Assembly (NCBI GenBank): GCA_029252405.1
Contig: JAQXBM010000085.1
Coordinates: 1 to 63,255, forward strand
Direction of reading: 5' to 3'
Source of the DNA: Crocinitomicaceae bacterium
GTDB lineage: Bacteria > Bacteroidota > Bacteroidia > Flavobacteriales_D > Crocinitomicaceae
DNA length: 63,255 nucleotides
Numbering within the stretch: the stretch's first letter is position 1; every line of letters starts with the position of its first letter. Below are positions 1-9,799 of this stretch, in pieces. The notes under the pieces were generated by a model. That model searched no databases. It was not told the DNA's origin and saw nothing but the letters and a program-made list of their open reading frames with translations. The translations under genes and the position numbers were made by a program.

Positions 1-33
1 CCACTAGGATGGCTTTTTTTTGAATTGAATATT

Positions 34-93
34 ATGAAACAACATTTGAACAACATTATTATCGTCATTATTATTTCTGCTCTGCTCGAGTGA
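34..93 (+). CDS. ilv operon leader peptide (attenuator peptide)
   Basis: A 19-codon reading frame starts at ATG 34 and ends at TGA 91-93. The peptide reads MKQHLNNIIIVIIISALLE. It carries six Ile, one Val and three Leu codons, with IIIVIII contiguous at codons 8-14. It lies about 80 bp upstream of ilvE and just ahead of a terminator hairpin. This is the arrangement of classical amino-acid leader peptides: ribosome stalling at the Ile/Val codons when charged tRNA is scarce would favour the antiterminator. The composition is far from random and matches the products of the downstream operon. Translation itself is not demonstrated, and the promoter is not visible in the first 33 bases. Confidence 0.78.
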   Translation: MKQHLNNIIIVIIISALLE

Positions 94-138
94 GACTAGG
101 ACGATAGTATATATATCTAAAGCCCTTCTCACTTCGAG
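85..138 (+). promoter_or_regulatory. Putative antiterminator pairing of the ilv leader
   Basis: Bases 85-95 (CTCGAGTGAGA), which span the leader peptide stop codon, are complementary to bases 127-138 (TCTCACTTCGAG) with a single bulged T. The second segment is part of the 5' arm and loop of the terminator, so the two structures exclude each other. A ribosome stalled on the Ile codons (55-75) would leave 85-95 free to pair. A ribosome at the stop codon would cover it and let the terminator form. Read by eye; no folding energy was computed. Confidence 0.65.
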
Positions 139-153
139 AAGGGCTTTTTTTTT
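119..153 (+). terminator. Rho-independent terminator (attenuator) before ilvE
   Basis: A perfect 12-bp stem, 119-130 paired with 136-147, has a 5-base loop and runs into a T tract at 145-153. It ends about 20 bp before the ilvE start. It follows the Ile-rich leader peptide and overlaps the antiterminator partner, so it is best read as a conditional terminator rather than the end of an upstream unit. Confidence 0.85.
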
Positions 154-173
154 GAATTAAATAAACAAGCAAT

Positions 174-1064
174 ATGTATTACAATGAAAACACAACTGTC
201 TTTTTAGATGGAAAATGGATGAAAGCAAGCGGCGCGATGACCGATGTCTATTCCCAGACCTTGCACTATGGATCTGGAGTCTTTGAAGGGATTCGATCGT
301 ATGAAACGGAAGATGGCGCGATGGTCTTTAAGGCAAGAGAGCATTATGAAAGACTGCATTATTCAGCGCGAAAAATGCACATTAAATTGGATTATTCTGT
401 CGAGGAATTGGTCGAATTGACCTATGAATTACTCGATCGGAATGGATTGAAAGATGCTTACATCAGACCTTTGGTCTATTTGGGGCAGAACATGTCGTTG
501 CAGCCGACTGAAAAAGTGCACGTATTGCTCTGCGCGTGGAGTTGGGATCGCTATCTCGGAGATGGTCTTTTAAGGTTAATGACTTCCTCGTACCAGAGAC
601 CAAATCCCAAATCTTGTCATGTAGAAGCGAAGGTTACCGGCCATTACACGAATTCAATACTTGCTACTACTGAGGTAAAAAATAATGGTTTCGATGAAGC
701 GCTGCTACTGGATATGAATGGAAATGTAGCAGAAGGTCCAGGGGCTAACTTCTTCTTTGAAAAAGATGACAAATTGTACACGGCGCCTCTAGGGAATATA
801 CTGGCAGGAATAACACGACAAACTGTTTTTGAATTAGCTGAGGAGCTCGGTATCGAAGTGGTGGAGAAATTCTTCACACCAAAAGACGTTTATGGAGCCG
901 ATGGCGCCTTTTTTACGGGAACTGCCGCAGAAGTCGCAGGAATTGAAAGTCTAGACGGCTTCGATTTCGCTTTGCCTTGGGAGGAATCATTGGGGGCAAT
1001 GCTTTCAACGGCTTATCTCAATCGAGTACAGAAAAAGGAATACAAAAATTTTGAATTAGTATGA
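174..1064 (+). CDS. ilvE: Branched-chain amino acid aminotransferase
   Basis: A PLP enzyme that transaminates 2-keto acids to Ile, Val and Leu, the last step of branched-chain synthesis. The 296-residue length is normal for fold type IV BCATs. The N-terminal [12 protein letters not shown] motif is present, and the PLP lysine is expected at K153 in [11 protein letters not shown] glycine-rich phosphate-binding segment ([13 protein letters not shown]) follows. The ATG lies 21 bp beyond the attenuator T tract. The stop codon overlaps the ilvD start by four bases (ATGA), so translation is probably coupled. Confidence 0.95.
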   Translation: MYYNENTTVFLDGKWMKASGAMTDVYSQTLHYGSGVFEGIRSYETEDGAMVFKAREHYERLHYSARKMHIKLDYSVEELVELTYELLDRNGLKDAYIRPLVYLGQNMSLQPTEKVHVLLCAWSWDRYLGDGLLRLMTSSYQRPNPKSCHVEAKVTGHYTNSILATTEVKNNGFDEALLLDMNGNVAEGPGANFFFEKDDKLYTAPLGNILAGITRQTVFELAEELGIEVVEKFFTPKDVYGADGAFFTGTAAEVAGIESLDGFDFALPWEESLGAMLSTAYLNRVQKKEYKNFELV

Positions 1065-2737
1065 AACTGAACAAATACAGTTGCAGAGTAACGCAGGATG
1101 ATTCGCAACCCGCGGCGCAAGCCATGTTGCACGCAATCGGTCTTTCCAAAGAGGATTTGAAAAAGCCGTTCGTTGGAATAGCGAGCACGGGATATGAGGG
1201 AAACCCTTGTAATATGCACTTAAACGACCTTGCTAAAAAGGTAAAGGAAGGAACCTTGAATGAAAACCTTGTCGGATTAATTTTCAATACGATCGGAGTA
1301 AGTGACGGGATTTCAATGGGAACTCCCGGCATGAGGTACTCACTTCCGTCGCGTGACGTTATCGCGGACTCCATGGAAACTGTGGTTGAAGGAATGTCTT
1401 ATGACGGTTTAGTGACAGTTGTTGGGTGCGACAAGAACATGCCAGGAGCGCTAATCGCGATGCTAAGGGTCAATAGACCGAGTGTCTTGGTGTATGGCGG
1501 AACAATCGCTTCAGGATGCCACGAAGGCAAAAAACTGGATGTCGTTTCAGCATTCGAGGCATGGGGAAAGAAGAATGCAGGGAAAATTGACAACGAAGAA
1601 TATCAAAGTGTGATTGAAAAGGCCTGTCCAGGTGCTGGTGCCTGCGGAGGAATGTACACAGCGAACACAATGGCATCCGCAATTGAAGCTTTAGGGATGT
1701 CATTGCCGTTCAACTCTTCGAATCCAGCGCTTTCTGACGCGAAAGAAGATGAGAGTGTGCGTGCTGGGGAGGTGCTGAGAACATTACTCGAGAATGACAT
1801 AAAACCACTGGATATCGTTACCAAAAAGTCCTTGGAAAACGCAGTGAGGTTAGTAACGGTGCTAGGTGGATCTACCAATGCCGTACTTCACTTTCTAGCC
1901 ATAGCGAGCACTGCGGATATAGAATTTACTCTTGACGATTTCCAACGAATCTCTGATACAACACCATTTCTTGCTGATTTGAAACCAAGTGGTAAATACC
2001 TTATGGAAGATGTGCACGAGATCGGAGGTATACCTGCGGTTTTGAAATACCTCTTGGAACAAGGAATGCTCCATGGCGATTGCTTGACCGTAACAGGAAA
2101 AACATTAGCGGAAAATTTAGAAAACGTTCAATCGCTAACGGAAGGACAGGATGTGATTAAATCGGTGGATGATCCAATCAAGCCAACAGGACACCTAAGA
2201 ATTCTCAAGGGAAACTTATCACCAACTGGCGCTGTAGCCAAAATAACGGGGAAAGAAGGTTTGCAATTTACAGGTGTAGCTCGTGTTTTCGATTCTGAAT
2301 ATGACGCAAATGAAGGGATTCGTGAAGGTTTAGTCACCAAAGGTGATGTTGTGGTGATTAGATACGAAGGCCCTCAAGGTGGTCCGGGAATGCCCGAGAT
2401 GCTAAAGCCAACTGCGGCTATCATTGGAGCAGGATTAGGCAATGACGTCGCCTTGATCACCGACGGTCGATTTTCTGGAGGAACACACGGCTTTGTCGTA
2501 GGACACGTGTCACCCGAAGCTCAAGTGGGAGGACCAATTGCGCTAGTGAAGAATGGTGATCAAATAACGATTGATGCAACTCAAAATACCATTCATATTC
2601 ATGTTTCAGAGATTGAGTTGGTTCAAAGAAAAGAGGAGTGGAGCTCACCAGCTCTCAAATTCAAGCGAGGTGTACTCAGTAAATATGCTCGAACGGTTTC
2701 ACCAGCATCTGAAGGATGTGTAACGGATAAATTTTAG
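1061..2737 (+). CDS. ilvD: Dihydroxy-acid dehydratase
   Basis: Dehydrates 2,3-dihydroxy-isovalerate and its methyl homologue to the 2-keto acids, using an Fe-S cluster and Mg. The 558 residues fit the family. Cluster cysteines are seen in GCDKNMPG (about residue 125) and in [16 protein letters not shown] (about residue 190). The C-terminal [10 protein letters not shown] motif is also present. The start overlaps ilvE by four bases and ilvB begins three bases after the stop, so it is inside one operon. Confidence 0.96.
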   Translation: MKLNKYSCRVTQDDSQPAAQAMLHAIGLSKEDLKKPFVGIASTGYEGNPCNMHLNDLAKKVKEGTLNENLVGLIFNTIGVSDGISMGTPGMRYSLPSRDVIADSMETVVEGMSYDGLVTVVGCDKNMPGALIAMLRVNRPSVLVYGGTIASGCHEGKKLDVVSAFEAWGKKNAGKIDNEEYQSVIEKACPGAGACGGMYTANTMASAIEALGMSLPFNSSNPALSDAKEDESVRAGEVLRTLLENDIKPLDIVTKKSLENAVRLVTVLGGSTNAVLHFLAIASTADIEFTLDDFQRISDTTPFLADLKPSGKYLMEDVHEIGGIPAVLKYLLEQGMLHGDCLTVTGKTLAENLENVQSLTEGQDVIKSVDDPIKPTGHLRILKGNLSPTGAVAKITGKEGLQFTGVARVFDSEYDANEGIREGLVTKGDVVVIRYEGPQGGPGMPEMLKPTAAIIGAGLGNDVALITDGRFSGGTHGFVVGHVSPEAQVGGPIALVKNGDQITIDATQNTIHIHVSEIELVQRKEEWSSPALKFKRGVLSKYARTVSPASEGCVTDKF

Positions 2738-2740
2738 AAA

Positions 2741-4471
2741 ATGAAAACCTTAGAAATAGAAAGTAAGCTTGTAGTAAAGGAAGCAAAATCCATGTCGGGT
2801 GCTCAAGCAGTCGTGCAAGCGTTAATTGACGAGGGAACAGACCTAATGTTTGGTTATCCTGGTGGCGCCATAATGCCAGTCTACAACGCGCTTTATGATG
2901 TTGAGGATAAATTACATCATGTATTGACTCGGCATGAGCAAGGCGCGGTTCACGCTGCGCAAGGTTACGCGCGAGCTACAGGTAAAGTGGGCGTTTGTAT
3001 TGCTACTTCTGGCCCCGGTGCTACAAATTTGATCACAGGCATAGCCGATGCCCAAATCGATTCGACACCATTGGTGTGCATTACGGGACAGGTGCACAGT
3101 CATTTACTCGGAACTGATGCTTTTCAGGAGACGGATGTCATTGGGATCTCAATGCCCGTGACGAAGTGGAATTATCAAGTGACGAAAGCAGAGGAAATTC
3201 CAATGGCCATAGCCAAAGCCTTCTATATCGCTCGATCTGGGAAGCCTGGCCCTGTCTTGGTTGACATCACTAAAGATGCTCAATTTGAGATGTTTGATTA
3301 TCAGTACAAGGAATTCAAAGGCATGCGTAGCTACTTGCCGAAAAGTGAGTTGGATGAATCATGTTTGGTAACAGCTGCTAAACTAATCAACTCGGCTAAA
3401 AAGCCCTTCGTTCTCTTCGGGCAAGGTGTTGTGCTTTCGAAAGCAGAGAAGGAGTTTAAAGCGTTCATTGAGAAAAGTGGGATCCCATCAGCATGGACCA
3501 TTTTGGGGTTATCTGCATTGGAATCAGATCATTACCTCAATGTTGGGATGTTAGGAATGCACGGGAATTATGCTCCGAATAAGATGACCAATGAGTGCGA
3601 TGTACTGATCGCCGTTGGAATGCGCTTCGATGATCGTGTTACGGGAGATCTTTCGCGATATGCAAAACAAGCCAAGGTGATTCATCTCGAAATTGATCCA
3701 GCGGAGATAGATAAGAACGTGAAAACGGAAGTAGCCGTGCTTGGAGATGCAAAAGATTCTTTGCTCGCCCTAACGAAGTTGGTCGATAAAAAACAACACG
3801 ATGATTGGTTGCGCGCTTTCAGAGATTTGGAGCAGGAAGAACTCAAAATAGTCATTAACGAAGAATTGAATCCATCTACACCAGTACTTTCAATGGGAGA
3901 GGTTATTAATTCTGTTAATCAGGTTTCTAAGGGTGATGCAATTGTGGTGACAGATGTCGGGCAGCATCAAATGGTCGCTTGCCGTTATTCCAAATTTAAT
4001 GAGACCAGATCCATGATAACATCGGGCGGTTTGGGAACGATGGGTTTCTGTCTTCCTGCAGCGATTGGAGCTAAAATGGGCATGCCAAACAAGGAAGTAA
4101 TCGCAGTGATAGGAGATGGAGGATTCCAAATGACTATTCAGGAGTTAGGTACCATTTTTCAGTCTAAGACACCCGTAAAAATTGTCGTACTCAACAATGA
4201 ATTTTTGGGAATGGTGCGTCAATGGCAAGAACTCTTTTTTGATAAGAGGTATGCTTCCACGACAATGGTAAATCCTGATTTTCAAGCTATTGTAAAGGGG
4301 TATGGAATCGAGACGTGCAAAGTGACAAAACGAGAAGAATTGAATTTAGCAGTTTCCAAAATGATGGATCATGAAGGAGCGTATTTCCTAGAAGTGAAAG
4401 TTGGAAAAGAAAACAATGTATTTCCAATGGTGCCAACAGGGGCGTCGGTATCAGAAATCAGACTCAAATAA
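2741..4471 (+). CDS. ilvB: Acetolactate synthase, large (catalytic) subunit
   Basis: ThDP-dependent acetohydroxyacid synthase, the committed step to Val, Leu and Ile. At 576 residues it has the normal three-domain layout. The N-terminal pyrimidine-binding part contains FGYPGG and the catalytic Glu in RHEQGAVHAAQG. A central FAD-type domain follows. The C-terminal ThDP-binding motif starts at GDGGFQMT with NN about 27 residues on. The final TAA shares its last base with the ATG of the small subunit, implying coupled translation. Confidence 0.96.
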   Translation: MKTLEIESKLVVKEAKSMSGAQAVVQALIDEGTDLMFGYPGGAIMPVYNALYDVEDKLHHVLTRHEQGAVHAAQGYARATGKVGVCIATSGPGATNLITGIADAQIDSTPLVCITGQVHSHLLGTDAFQETDVIGISMPVTKWNYQVTKAEEIPMAIAKAFYIARSGKPGPVLVDITKDAQFEMFDYQYKEFKGMRSYLPKSELDESCLVTAAKLINSAKKPFVLFGQGVVLSKAEKEFKAFIEKSGIPSAWTILGLSALESDHYLNVGMLGMHGNYAPNKMTNECDVLIAVGMRFDDRVTGDLSRYAKQAKVIHLEIDPAEIDKNVKTEVAVLGDAKDSLLALTKLVDKKQHDDWLRAFRDLEQEELKIVINEELNPSTPVLSMGEVINSVNQVSKGDAIVVTDVGQHQMVACRYSKFNETRSMITSGGLGTMGFCLPAAIGAKMGMPNKEVIAVIGDGGFQMTIQELGTIFQSKTPVKIVVLNNEFLGMVRQWQELFFDKRYASTTMVNPDFQAIVKGYGIETCKVTKREELNLAVSKMMDHEGAYFLEVKVGKENNVFPMVPTGASVSEIRLK

Positions 4472-5019
4472 TGGATGAAATGATGAACAAAAGATACACA
4501 CTATCAGTGTTTACAGAAGATCGAGTGGGATTACTAAACAGAGTAACCATCATCTTTACACGTCGAAAAATTAATATCGAGAGCATTGCCGCTTCTGAGA
4601 GTGAGGTCGAGAATGTGCACCGTTACACAATTGTAATCAATGAATCAGCAGATACAGTAAACAAAGTTGTCCTTCAGTTGGAGAAGCAGGTCGAAGTAAT
4701 CCGAGCGTTCTACCATGAGGATGATGCAATAGTTTATCAAGAACTAGCGCTCTACAAATTACCGACGGAGATGCTGCTTGCAGGTCAAGATGCCGAGAAG
4801 ATCGTTCGGTCTCATCATGCTCGAGTACTAGCCGTAGAAGCTGATTTCACAGTGATAGAAAAAACAGGACACAAGGAAGAAACTCAGGCTTTGTTTGATG
4901 AATTAAAGCCGTTTGGGATTCTCGAATTTGTACGGTCGGGTAGAATTGCTATCAGCAAACCCATGCGAACGCTGACATCAATAGTCAATGAATTAGAAAA
5001 CAAGATTAATCAGAATTAA
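4471..5019 (+). CDS. ilvN: Acetolactate synthase, small (regulatory) subunit
   Basis: The regulatory subunit that confers valine feedback inhibition on the synthase. It has 182 residues. An N-terminal ACT domain ([20 protein letters not shown]) is followed by a C-terminal ALS-SS domain. Two ATGs lie near the start; the first overlaps the ilvB stop (TAATG) and is taken here, and the second (MNKRYTLS) is equally possible. It sits directly between ilvB and ilvC. The symbols ilvN and ilvH are both used for this family. Confidence 0.94.
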   Translation: MDEMMNKRYTLSVFTEDRVGLLNRVTIIFTRRKINIESIAASESEVENVHRYTIVINESADTVNKVVLQLEKQVEVIRAFYHEDDAIVYQELALYKLPTEMLLAGQDAEKIVRSHHARVLAVEADFTVIEKTGHKEETQALFDELKPFGILEFVRSGRIAISKPMRTLTSIVNELENKINQN

Positions 5020-5020
5020 A

Positions 5021-6487
5021 ATGAAAAATTACTTTAACACATTAACGCTCAGAGAGCAATTGGAACAGTTGGGAAAATGTGATTTCATGCCAACATCGGA
5101 ATTCGAAAATGGCGTGGAAGCGCTCAATGGAAAAAAGATTGTGATTGTTGGGTGCGGAGCTCAAGGATTGAATCAAGGGTTGAATATGAGAGATTCGGGC
5201 CTCTCGATTTCTTATGCTTTGCGAGCACAAGCCATTGAGCAGAATCGACAGTCCTTTCAGAATGCGACTGGTCACGATTTTAAGGCGGGAACTTATGATG
5301 AAATGATTCCATCCGCAGATTTAGTTATCAATTTAACGCCTGATAAACAGCATACGGATGTCGTTACGAGGTTGATGCCGCTAATGAAGAAAGGTGCTGC
5401 GTTATCTTATTCGCATGGTTTCAATATTGTTGAGGAAGGAATGAAGGTCAGAGAGGACTTGACAGTTCTGATGGTTGCCCCAAAATCCCCAGGATCGGAG
5501 GTGAGGGAAGAGTATAGGCGAAACTTTGGCGTCCCAACACTGATTGCGGTCCATCCCGAGAACGATCCCAATGGCAAAGGATTGGAATTGGCCAAGGCTT
5601 ATGCTGTGGCTACTGGAGGGCACAAAGCAGGAGTGCTGCATTCATCTTTCGTTGCGGAGGTGAAGTCCGACTTAATGGGAGAGCAAACAATTCTGTGCGG
5701 TGTATTGCAATCTGCATCAATTTTATGTTTTGATAAAATGGTTTCAGAAGGCGTAGACAAAAATTACGCTACGAAAATAGTGCAACATGGTTGGGAACCG
5801 ATAACTGAAGCCTTGAAACATGGCGGGTTAACAAATATGATGGATCGCTTAAGCAATCCCGCTAAACTCGAGTGTGAACGCTTATCGAATAAGTTGAAAG
5901 GGCTAATGAAACCGCTTTTTAAGAAGCACATGGATGATATCATGTCAGGTGCGTTTTCTGAAAATATGATGAAAGACTGGACAAATGACGATGCGTTGCT
6001 CTTGGAATGGCGAAAGCAAACCGGGGAAACTGATTTTGAGAGAACTGCCTGTGCGGATCAGCAAATTCCTGAACAGGAGTATTTCGATCATGGAACATTG
6101 ATGGTTGCATTCGTGAAAGCAGGAGTGGAGCTGGCATTCGAAACCATGGTAGAGTCTGGAATCAAGGAGGAGTCAGCCTATTATGAGTCTTTGCACGAAG
6201 CACCGCTAATCGCCAATACGATTGCACGAAAAAAGTTGTTCGAAATGAACCGAATCATATCTGATACAGCTGAATACGGTTGTTATCTCTTTGATCATGC
6301 CTGCAGACCTTTGCTTGCTGATTTCATGGAGTCTGTAAAAACCAATGTGATTGGAGCTTCATTTTCAAATGGGAATGAGGTGGATAATGTAAAGTTGATT
6401 GAAGTTAACCGCTCGATTCGCAATCATCCAATAGAACTGGTTGGAGAATCTCTCCGGATGGCGATGACAAATATGAAAACGCTTTAA
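5021..6487 (+). CDS. ilvC: Ketol-acid reductoisomerase, class II (long form)
   Basis: An NADPH- and Mg-dependent isomeroreductase acting on acetolactate and acetohydroxybutyrate. The nucleotide-binding motif [11 protein letters not shown] lies near residue 43. At 488 residues with a duplicated C-terminal knotted domain it is class II, like the E. coli enzyme, rather than the roughly 330-residue class I. It starts one base after ilvN. Metal-ligand Glu residues in the knotted domains were not checked individually. Confidence 0.95.
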   Translation: MKNYFNTLTLREQLEQLGKCDFMPTSEFENGVEALNGKKIVIVGCGAQGLNQGLNMRDSGLSISYALRAQAIEQNRQSFQNATGHDFKAGTYDEMIPSADLVINLTPDKQHTDVVTRLMPLMKKGAALSYSHGFNIVEEGMKVREDLTVLMVAPKSPGSEVREEYRRNFGVPTLIAVHPENDPNGKGLELAKAYAVATGGHKAGVLHSSFVAEVKSDLMGEQTILCGVLQSASILCFDKMVSEGVDKNYATKIVQHGWEPITEALKHGGLTNMMDRLSNPAKLECERLSNKLKGLMKPLFKKHMDDIMSGAFSENMMKDWTNDDALLLEWRKQTGETDFERTACADQQIPEQEYFDHGTLMVAFVKAGVELAFETMVESGIKEESAYYESLHEAPLIANTIARKKLFEMNRIISDTAEYGCYLFDHACRPLLADFMESVKTNVIGASFSNGNEVDNVKLIEVNRSIRNHPIELVGESLRMAMTNMKTL

Positions 6488-6489
6488 GT

Positions 6490-7737
6490 ATGAAGTCGTT
6501 TAGTTTAAAGAATGTTCAGGAGGCTGCGTCATTGCTTGATGGCGTAGCTTCTAAAACTCCGTTGATGCGTAATATGCATGAATCGAAAGAGAGAGAGGCG
6601 AATGTGTTTTTCAAACGAGAAGACCTGCAAGAAGTGCGTTCCTATAAAATCAGGGGTGCCTTCAACAAAATTTCTTCTCTCGCTGATGAAGAATTGAAAA
6701 AAGGAGTTGTTTGCGCCAGTGCTGGGAATCATGCTCAAGGCGTAGCCTATTCTTGTTTTTTGAAGAAAGTAAGAGGCGTAATCTTTATGCCTGTCCCGAC
6801 TCCCAAGCAGAAACTTGAGCGCGTTCGAATGTTTGGGGGAGATTTCGTCGAAATTGTCCTGATCGGTGATACGTTCGACGATGCTTCTGAAAAAGCAATT
6901 GACTTTTGTCGAGAAGAGGGGATGCACTTCATTCATCCATTTGATGACCAGCGAGTAATTGAAGGGCAAGCGACTATCGCTCTAGAAATCTTGGAACAGG
7001 CAAGCGAGCCAATCGATTATTTATTTCTTCCTGTCGGCGGAGGAGGTGTTGCCGCGGGCGTTTCCAGTGTTTTCAGATTGTTGTCGCCTCAGACGATCAT
7101 CGTTGGTGTAGAGCCTTCTGGAGCAGCTTCTATGTCCGAGTCCTTTCGGGCTGGAGAAAATACTAGACTGGAAAATATCGATAAATTCATTGATGGAGCT
7201 TCAGTTCAGCGCGTTGGTGACTTAAACTATGCATATTGTTCAAAGAATCTGAATGAAATGCTTACCGTGCACGAAGGGAAAGTCTGTCAAACGATATTAA
7301 ATCTCTACAACAAGGACGCAATCGTTGTGGAGCCTGCTGGGGCGCTAACGGTGGCTGCTTTGGATCAATTTCAAGATAAAATTAGAGGGAAGAATGTCAT
7401 TTGCCTGATAAGTGGTGGTAACAATGATATCACACGCACCGAGGAGATTAAGGAGCGCGCGCTTTTGTACGCTGGACTCAAGCATTACTTCATTGTTCGC
7501 TTCCCTCAGAGGGCGGGAGCTTTAAAAGAATTTGTTGCTGAAGTATTGGGGCCGAACGATGATATCACGCACTTCGAGTATTCCAAAAAACACAACCGGA
7601 ATATGGGACCCGCCGTTATTGGGATTGAGCTAGGATGCGATGGAGACTTAGCTTCGTTGAGATCCAGGATGGTCGAACGCAAATTCTATGGTGAATACCT
7701 GAATGATAAACCTGATTTGTTTCAAATGTTGGTTTGA
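6490..7737 (+). CDS. ilvA: Threonine ammonia-lyase (biosynthetic)
   Basis: Deaminates threonine to 2-ketobutyrate, which feeds isoleucine synthesis. It is a fold type II PLP enzyme. The PLP lysine is in SYKIRGAFNK, the substrate loop is SAGNHAQG, and the phosphate-binding loop is GGGGVAAG. The length of 415 residues and a C-terminal ACT-like part (IVRFPQRAGALKEFV) match the short regulatory form seen in Bacillus rather than the 514-residue E. coli form. It ends the ilv operon; leu genes are not in the window. Confidence 0.93.
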   Translation: MKSFSLKNVQEAASLLDGVASKTPLMRNMHESKEREANVFFKREDLQEVRSYKIRGAFNKISSLADEELKKGVVCASAGNHAQGVAYSCFLKKVRGVIFMPVPTPKQKLERVRMFGGDFVEIVLIGDTFDDASEKAIDFCREEGMHFIHPFDDQRVIEGQATIALEILEQASEPIDYLFLPVGGGGVAAGVSSVFRLLSPQTIIVGVEPSGAASMSESFRAGENTRLENIDKFIDGASVQRVGDLNYAYCSKNLNEMLTVHEGKVCQTILNLYNKDAIVVEPAGALTVAALDQFQDKIRGKNVICLISGGNNDITRTEEIKERALLYAGLKHYFIVRFPQRAGALKEFVAEVLGPNDDITHFEYSKKHNRNMGPAVIGIELGCDGDLASLRSRMVERKFYGEYLNDKPDLFQMLV

Positions 7738-7741
7738 CGTG

Positions 7742-9028
7742 TTAGGCGTGTTCAATTTTTAGATGGTAATCTATTCCTTTAAAATTTCGTTTGATATCGG
7801 TCTCAGACATTCCTTCTTCATTGAGCACTTTTTGTCTTTCCACCGAAAGAGTGCGCAGCATGTCTTCAATATCGTTCATTTCAAGCCAGTTGGTGATCGT
7901 GAAACGCACCCCCGCACAATTGTATGGTATACTTGGATAAACTGCTGAGCTCTGATAGAATCCTCGGTCCATCATACGCTTTGAGATCTTAAAGCAGGTG
8001 TCTGGATTCCCCGAAGGGATGAAAAAGATGGGCGTATTTCCTTTGCCTAAAATGGGTAAACCAAGGCTCAAAGCTAATTCTTTGAAAAAGTTGATTCTAT
8101 CTATCAAACTCGATTGCAGTTCAGTGATTTCTGATGATACATGTATGTCTGCGGATGCTATGGACGCTCCAATAACTGATGGAGGAACGGGGCTTGAGAA
8201 AATAAACGCGTTTCCACATGACTTGATCATTTTCTTCAAACTTGGGTTATTACAAACTAACACGCCTCCAATAGAACCAAATGCTTTTCCCAACGAGGTG
8301 CTCAAGACCATTCTTGGGTGGAGCTCAGTTTGACTCAACACAAATCCTTTACCGTTTTCTCCAGTCCAGCTCATCCCGTGCGCATCATCAATGTACACGT
8401 GAAAATTCTCGTATTTGTTTAATAGGTCGCGAAGTTCTTTCATTGGAGCCATATCACCATACATAGAGTAGATACCATCTGCAAAAAACCACACATTTCG
8501 GTGCGTTTCACTGTACGATATGATTTTTCCCTCGAGCTTCTTCATTTCGCTATGCCTTATAACATCGCTCGCGCAGCCCTTTGAACGGAGTAGTTCCGAA
8601 GCTACCTTCACACTTGAATGCACTTGATGATCACAAATGTAAACGTCCTCACGATTAATAAATATTGGCAGAAACGCTGTATGAGCAAGAGAAGTAGAGG
8701 TTGTTACAATGCAGCTGTATCCAAAAAGTGACTCCAATTTAGCCTACAATTCTTCCAAATAACCCATTGTCACAAATGAGCGTGAAGTGGGAAAACTGGT
8801 TCCAAATCGCTTGGCTCCTTCAATAGCTCCATCTATTACGCGTTCATCAAGTGATAAACCCAGGTAACTGCAAGAGGAAAAGTTGATGTGCTTTTTTCCG
8901 TTGATGGTGATTTCTCGTCCATTGTAAGTCTCGTCTTCTCCCGATAAGTGCGCAACTCCGATGCTCTTGGCTTTTTCAGCAATGTCGTAAATTTTGGAAA
9001 GATGCGGTTCAATTTGTGTATGATCCAT
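7742..9028 (-). pseudogene. AONS/KBL-family PLP aminotransferase interrupted by an amber codon
   Basis: A minus-strand reading frame of 428 codons encodes a fold type I alpha-oxoamine synthase-like protein (8-amino-7-oxononanoate synthase, 2-amino-3-ketobutyrate CoA ligase and serine palmitoyltransferase family). Codon 95 is TAG (8744-8746). Both sides stay in the same frame and read EEL-stop-AKLESLFGY, where the family has an uninterrupted helix. Downstream motifs are intact: YIDDAHG, and the PLP lysine in TSLGKAFGSIGG. The start MDHTQIEP at 9028 fits the family better than the upstream ATG at 9076. A true nonsense mutation, readthrough or a base-call error are all possible. It is convergent with ilvA, four bases apart. 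Confidence 0.75.
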
Positions 9029-9763
9029 TTGTGAATAGTTGTTGGTTTTACTAGTGGAATTAGTGCTCGAGAGCATCAGTAGCAGTGGATTTCTACATGA
9101 GTTTATTTAACTAATATGCTTCGCAAGTTCGAAGATAATAATTGTCTAATTAATTTAAAAATGAAAATCTAAAATGAGTGCTAGTGCGAAGCTTAGGTAC
9201 AAAAAAAGCCCTAACAACTGCTTACCAACTAATTGGTGTCACAATGTCAGGACTCAGTCTCGTTGTAAAAGACTAATTCTATCCAGTAGCTAATGAAAAC
9301 TACTTCGCATTCTTCTGTTTTATTTTCTTACCCGAAAGCGCTACTCCCAAATCTACAAGGGCAGTATCAAATCCGGTTTTTTTTGCTGGCGCTTGCTTCT
9401 GTATTCTTTGAAGCAGTTGCGCAATTTCAATCGATGTAATCATAACACATGATTTTGTATTCAGTATTAAGATAGTCAAAAGCTGTGCCACAATTTGTGG
9501 CAAACGAGCGAACGGTATAAATGATTGATCTAAATGTGAGGGTGAAATTGACGTACTGGAAACCGTCAGAATGGTAGAATTACTTTTTTCTTACATGCAT
9601 AAACGAACGCAGGTGAAGCCGATGCGAAGCATCAAGAGGGGAACGGGAAGTTCCCATTACAAAAATGATAAGCTATTTCTTTTTACACGTGTAAACAAAC
9701 GCGGGAGAAGCCGATGCGAAGCATCAAGAGGGGAACGGGAAGTTCCCATTACAAAATGATAAG
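9029..9763. other. Gene-poor spacer between the aminotransferase and the methyltransferase
   Basis: About 735 bp with no convincing gene other than the doubtful 47-codon frame at 9300-9443. The right part (9580-9763) is a tandem repeat described separately. In the rest I see no RNA gene, strong terminator or recognisable mobile element. It should hold the promoter of the minus-strand aminotransferase, but I could not identify one. Confidence 0.5.
9300..9443 (-). CDS. Possible small hypothetical protein
   Basis: A 47-codon frame (MITSIEIAQ... ending KKIKQKNAK) with a lysine-rich tail. The first half could form an amphipathic helix. I recognise no family. An upstream in-frame ATG at 9503 exists but adds a segment that does not look coding. 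It is isolated in otherwise non-coding sequence, so it may be spurious. Confidence 0.25.
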   Translation of the reverse strand: MITSIEIAQLLQRIQKQAPAKKTGFDTALVDLGVALSGKKIKQKNAK

Positions 9764-9799
9764 CTATTTCTTCTTACACGTGTAAACAAACGCGGGAGG
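9580..9799. repeat. 92-bp tandem repeat, about 2.4 copies, with small hairpins
   Basis: Copy 1 is 9580-9671, copy 2 is 9672-9763 and a partial third copy is 9764-9799. Each full copy carries two short palindromes, GATGCGAAGCATC (first at 9621, again at 9713) and GGGAACGGGAAGTTCCC. Each ends in a block matching the last 11 codons of the methyltransferase gene (TTACACGTGTAAACAAACGCGGG). The partial copy is that gene's real 3' end. Copy 1 is slightly diverged (ACATGCAT for ACACGTGT). This looks like duplication of a gene end plus its downstream flank. Confidence 0.85.

Noticed and set aside
6529-6969. A 146-codon antisense frame in ilvA
   Set aside because: It is fully covered by the conserved PLP-binding part of ilvA and has no family features.
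9571-9759. A 62-codon plus-strand frame over the tandem repeat
   Set aside because: Its length comes from the repeat itself, and the two halves are near-identical. No recognisable protein.
9580-9799. Possible CRISPR-like array
   Set aside because: Only 2.4 contiguous copies with no unique spacers between them. It is a simple tandem duplication.
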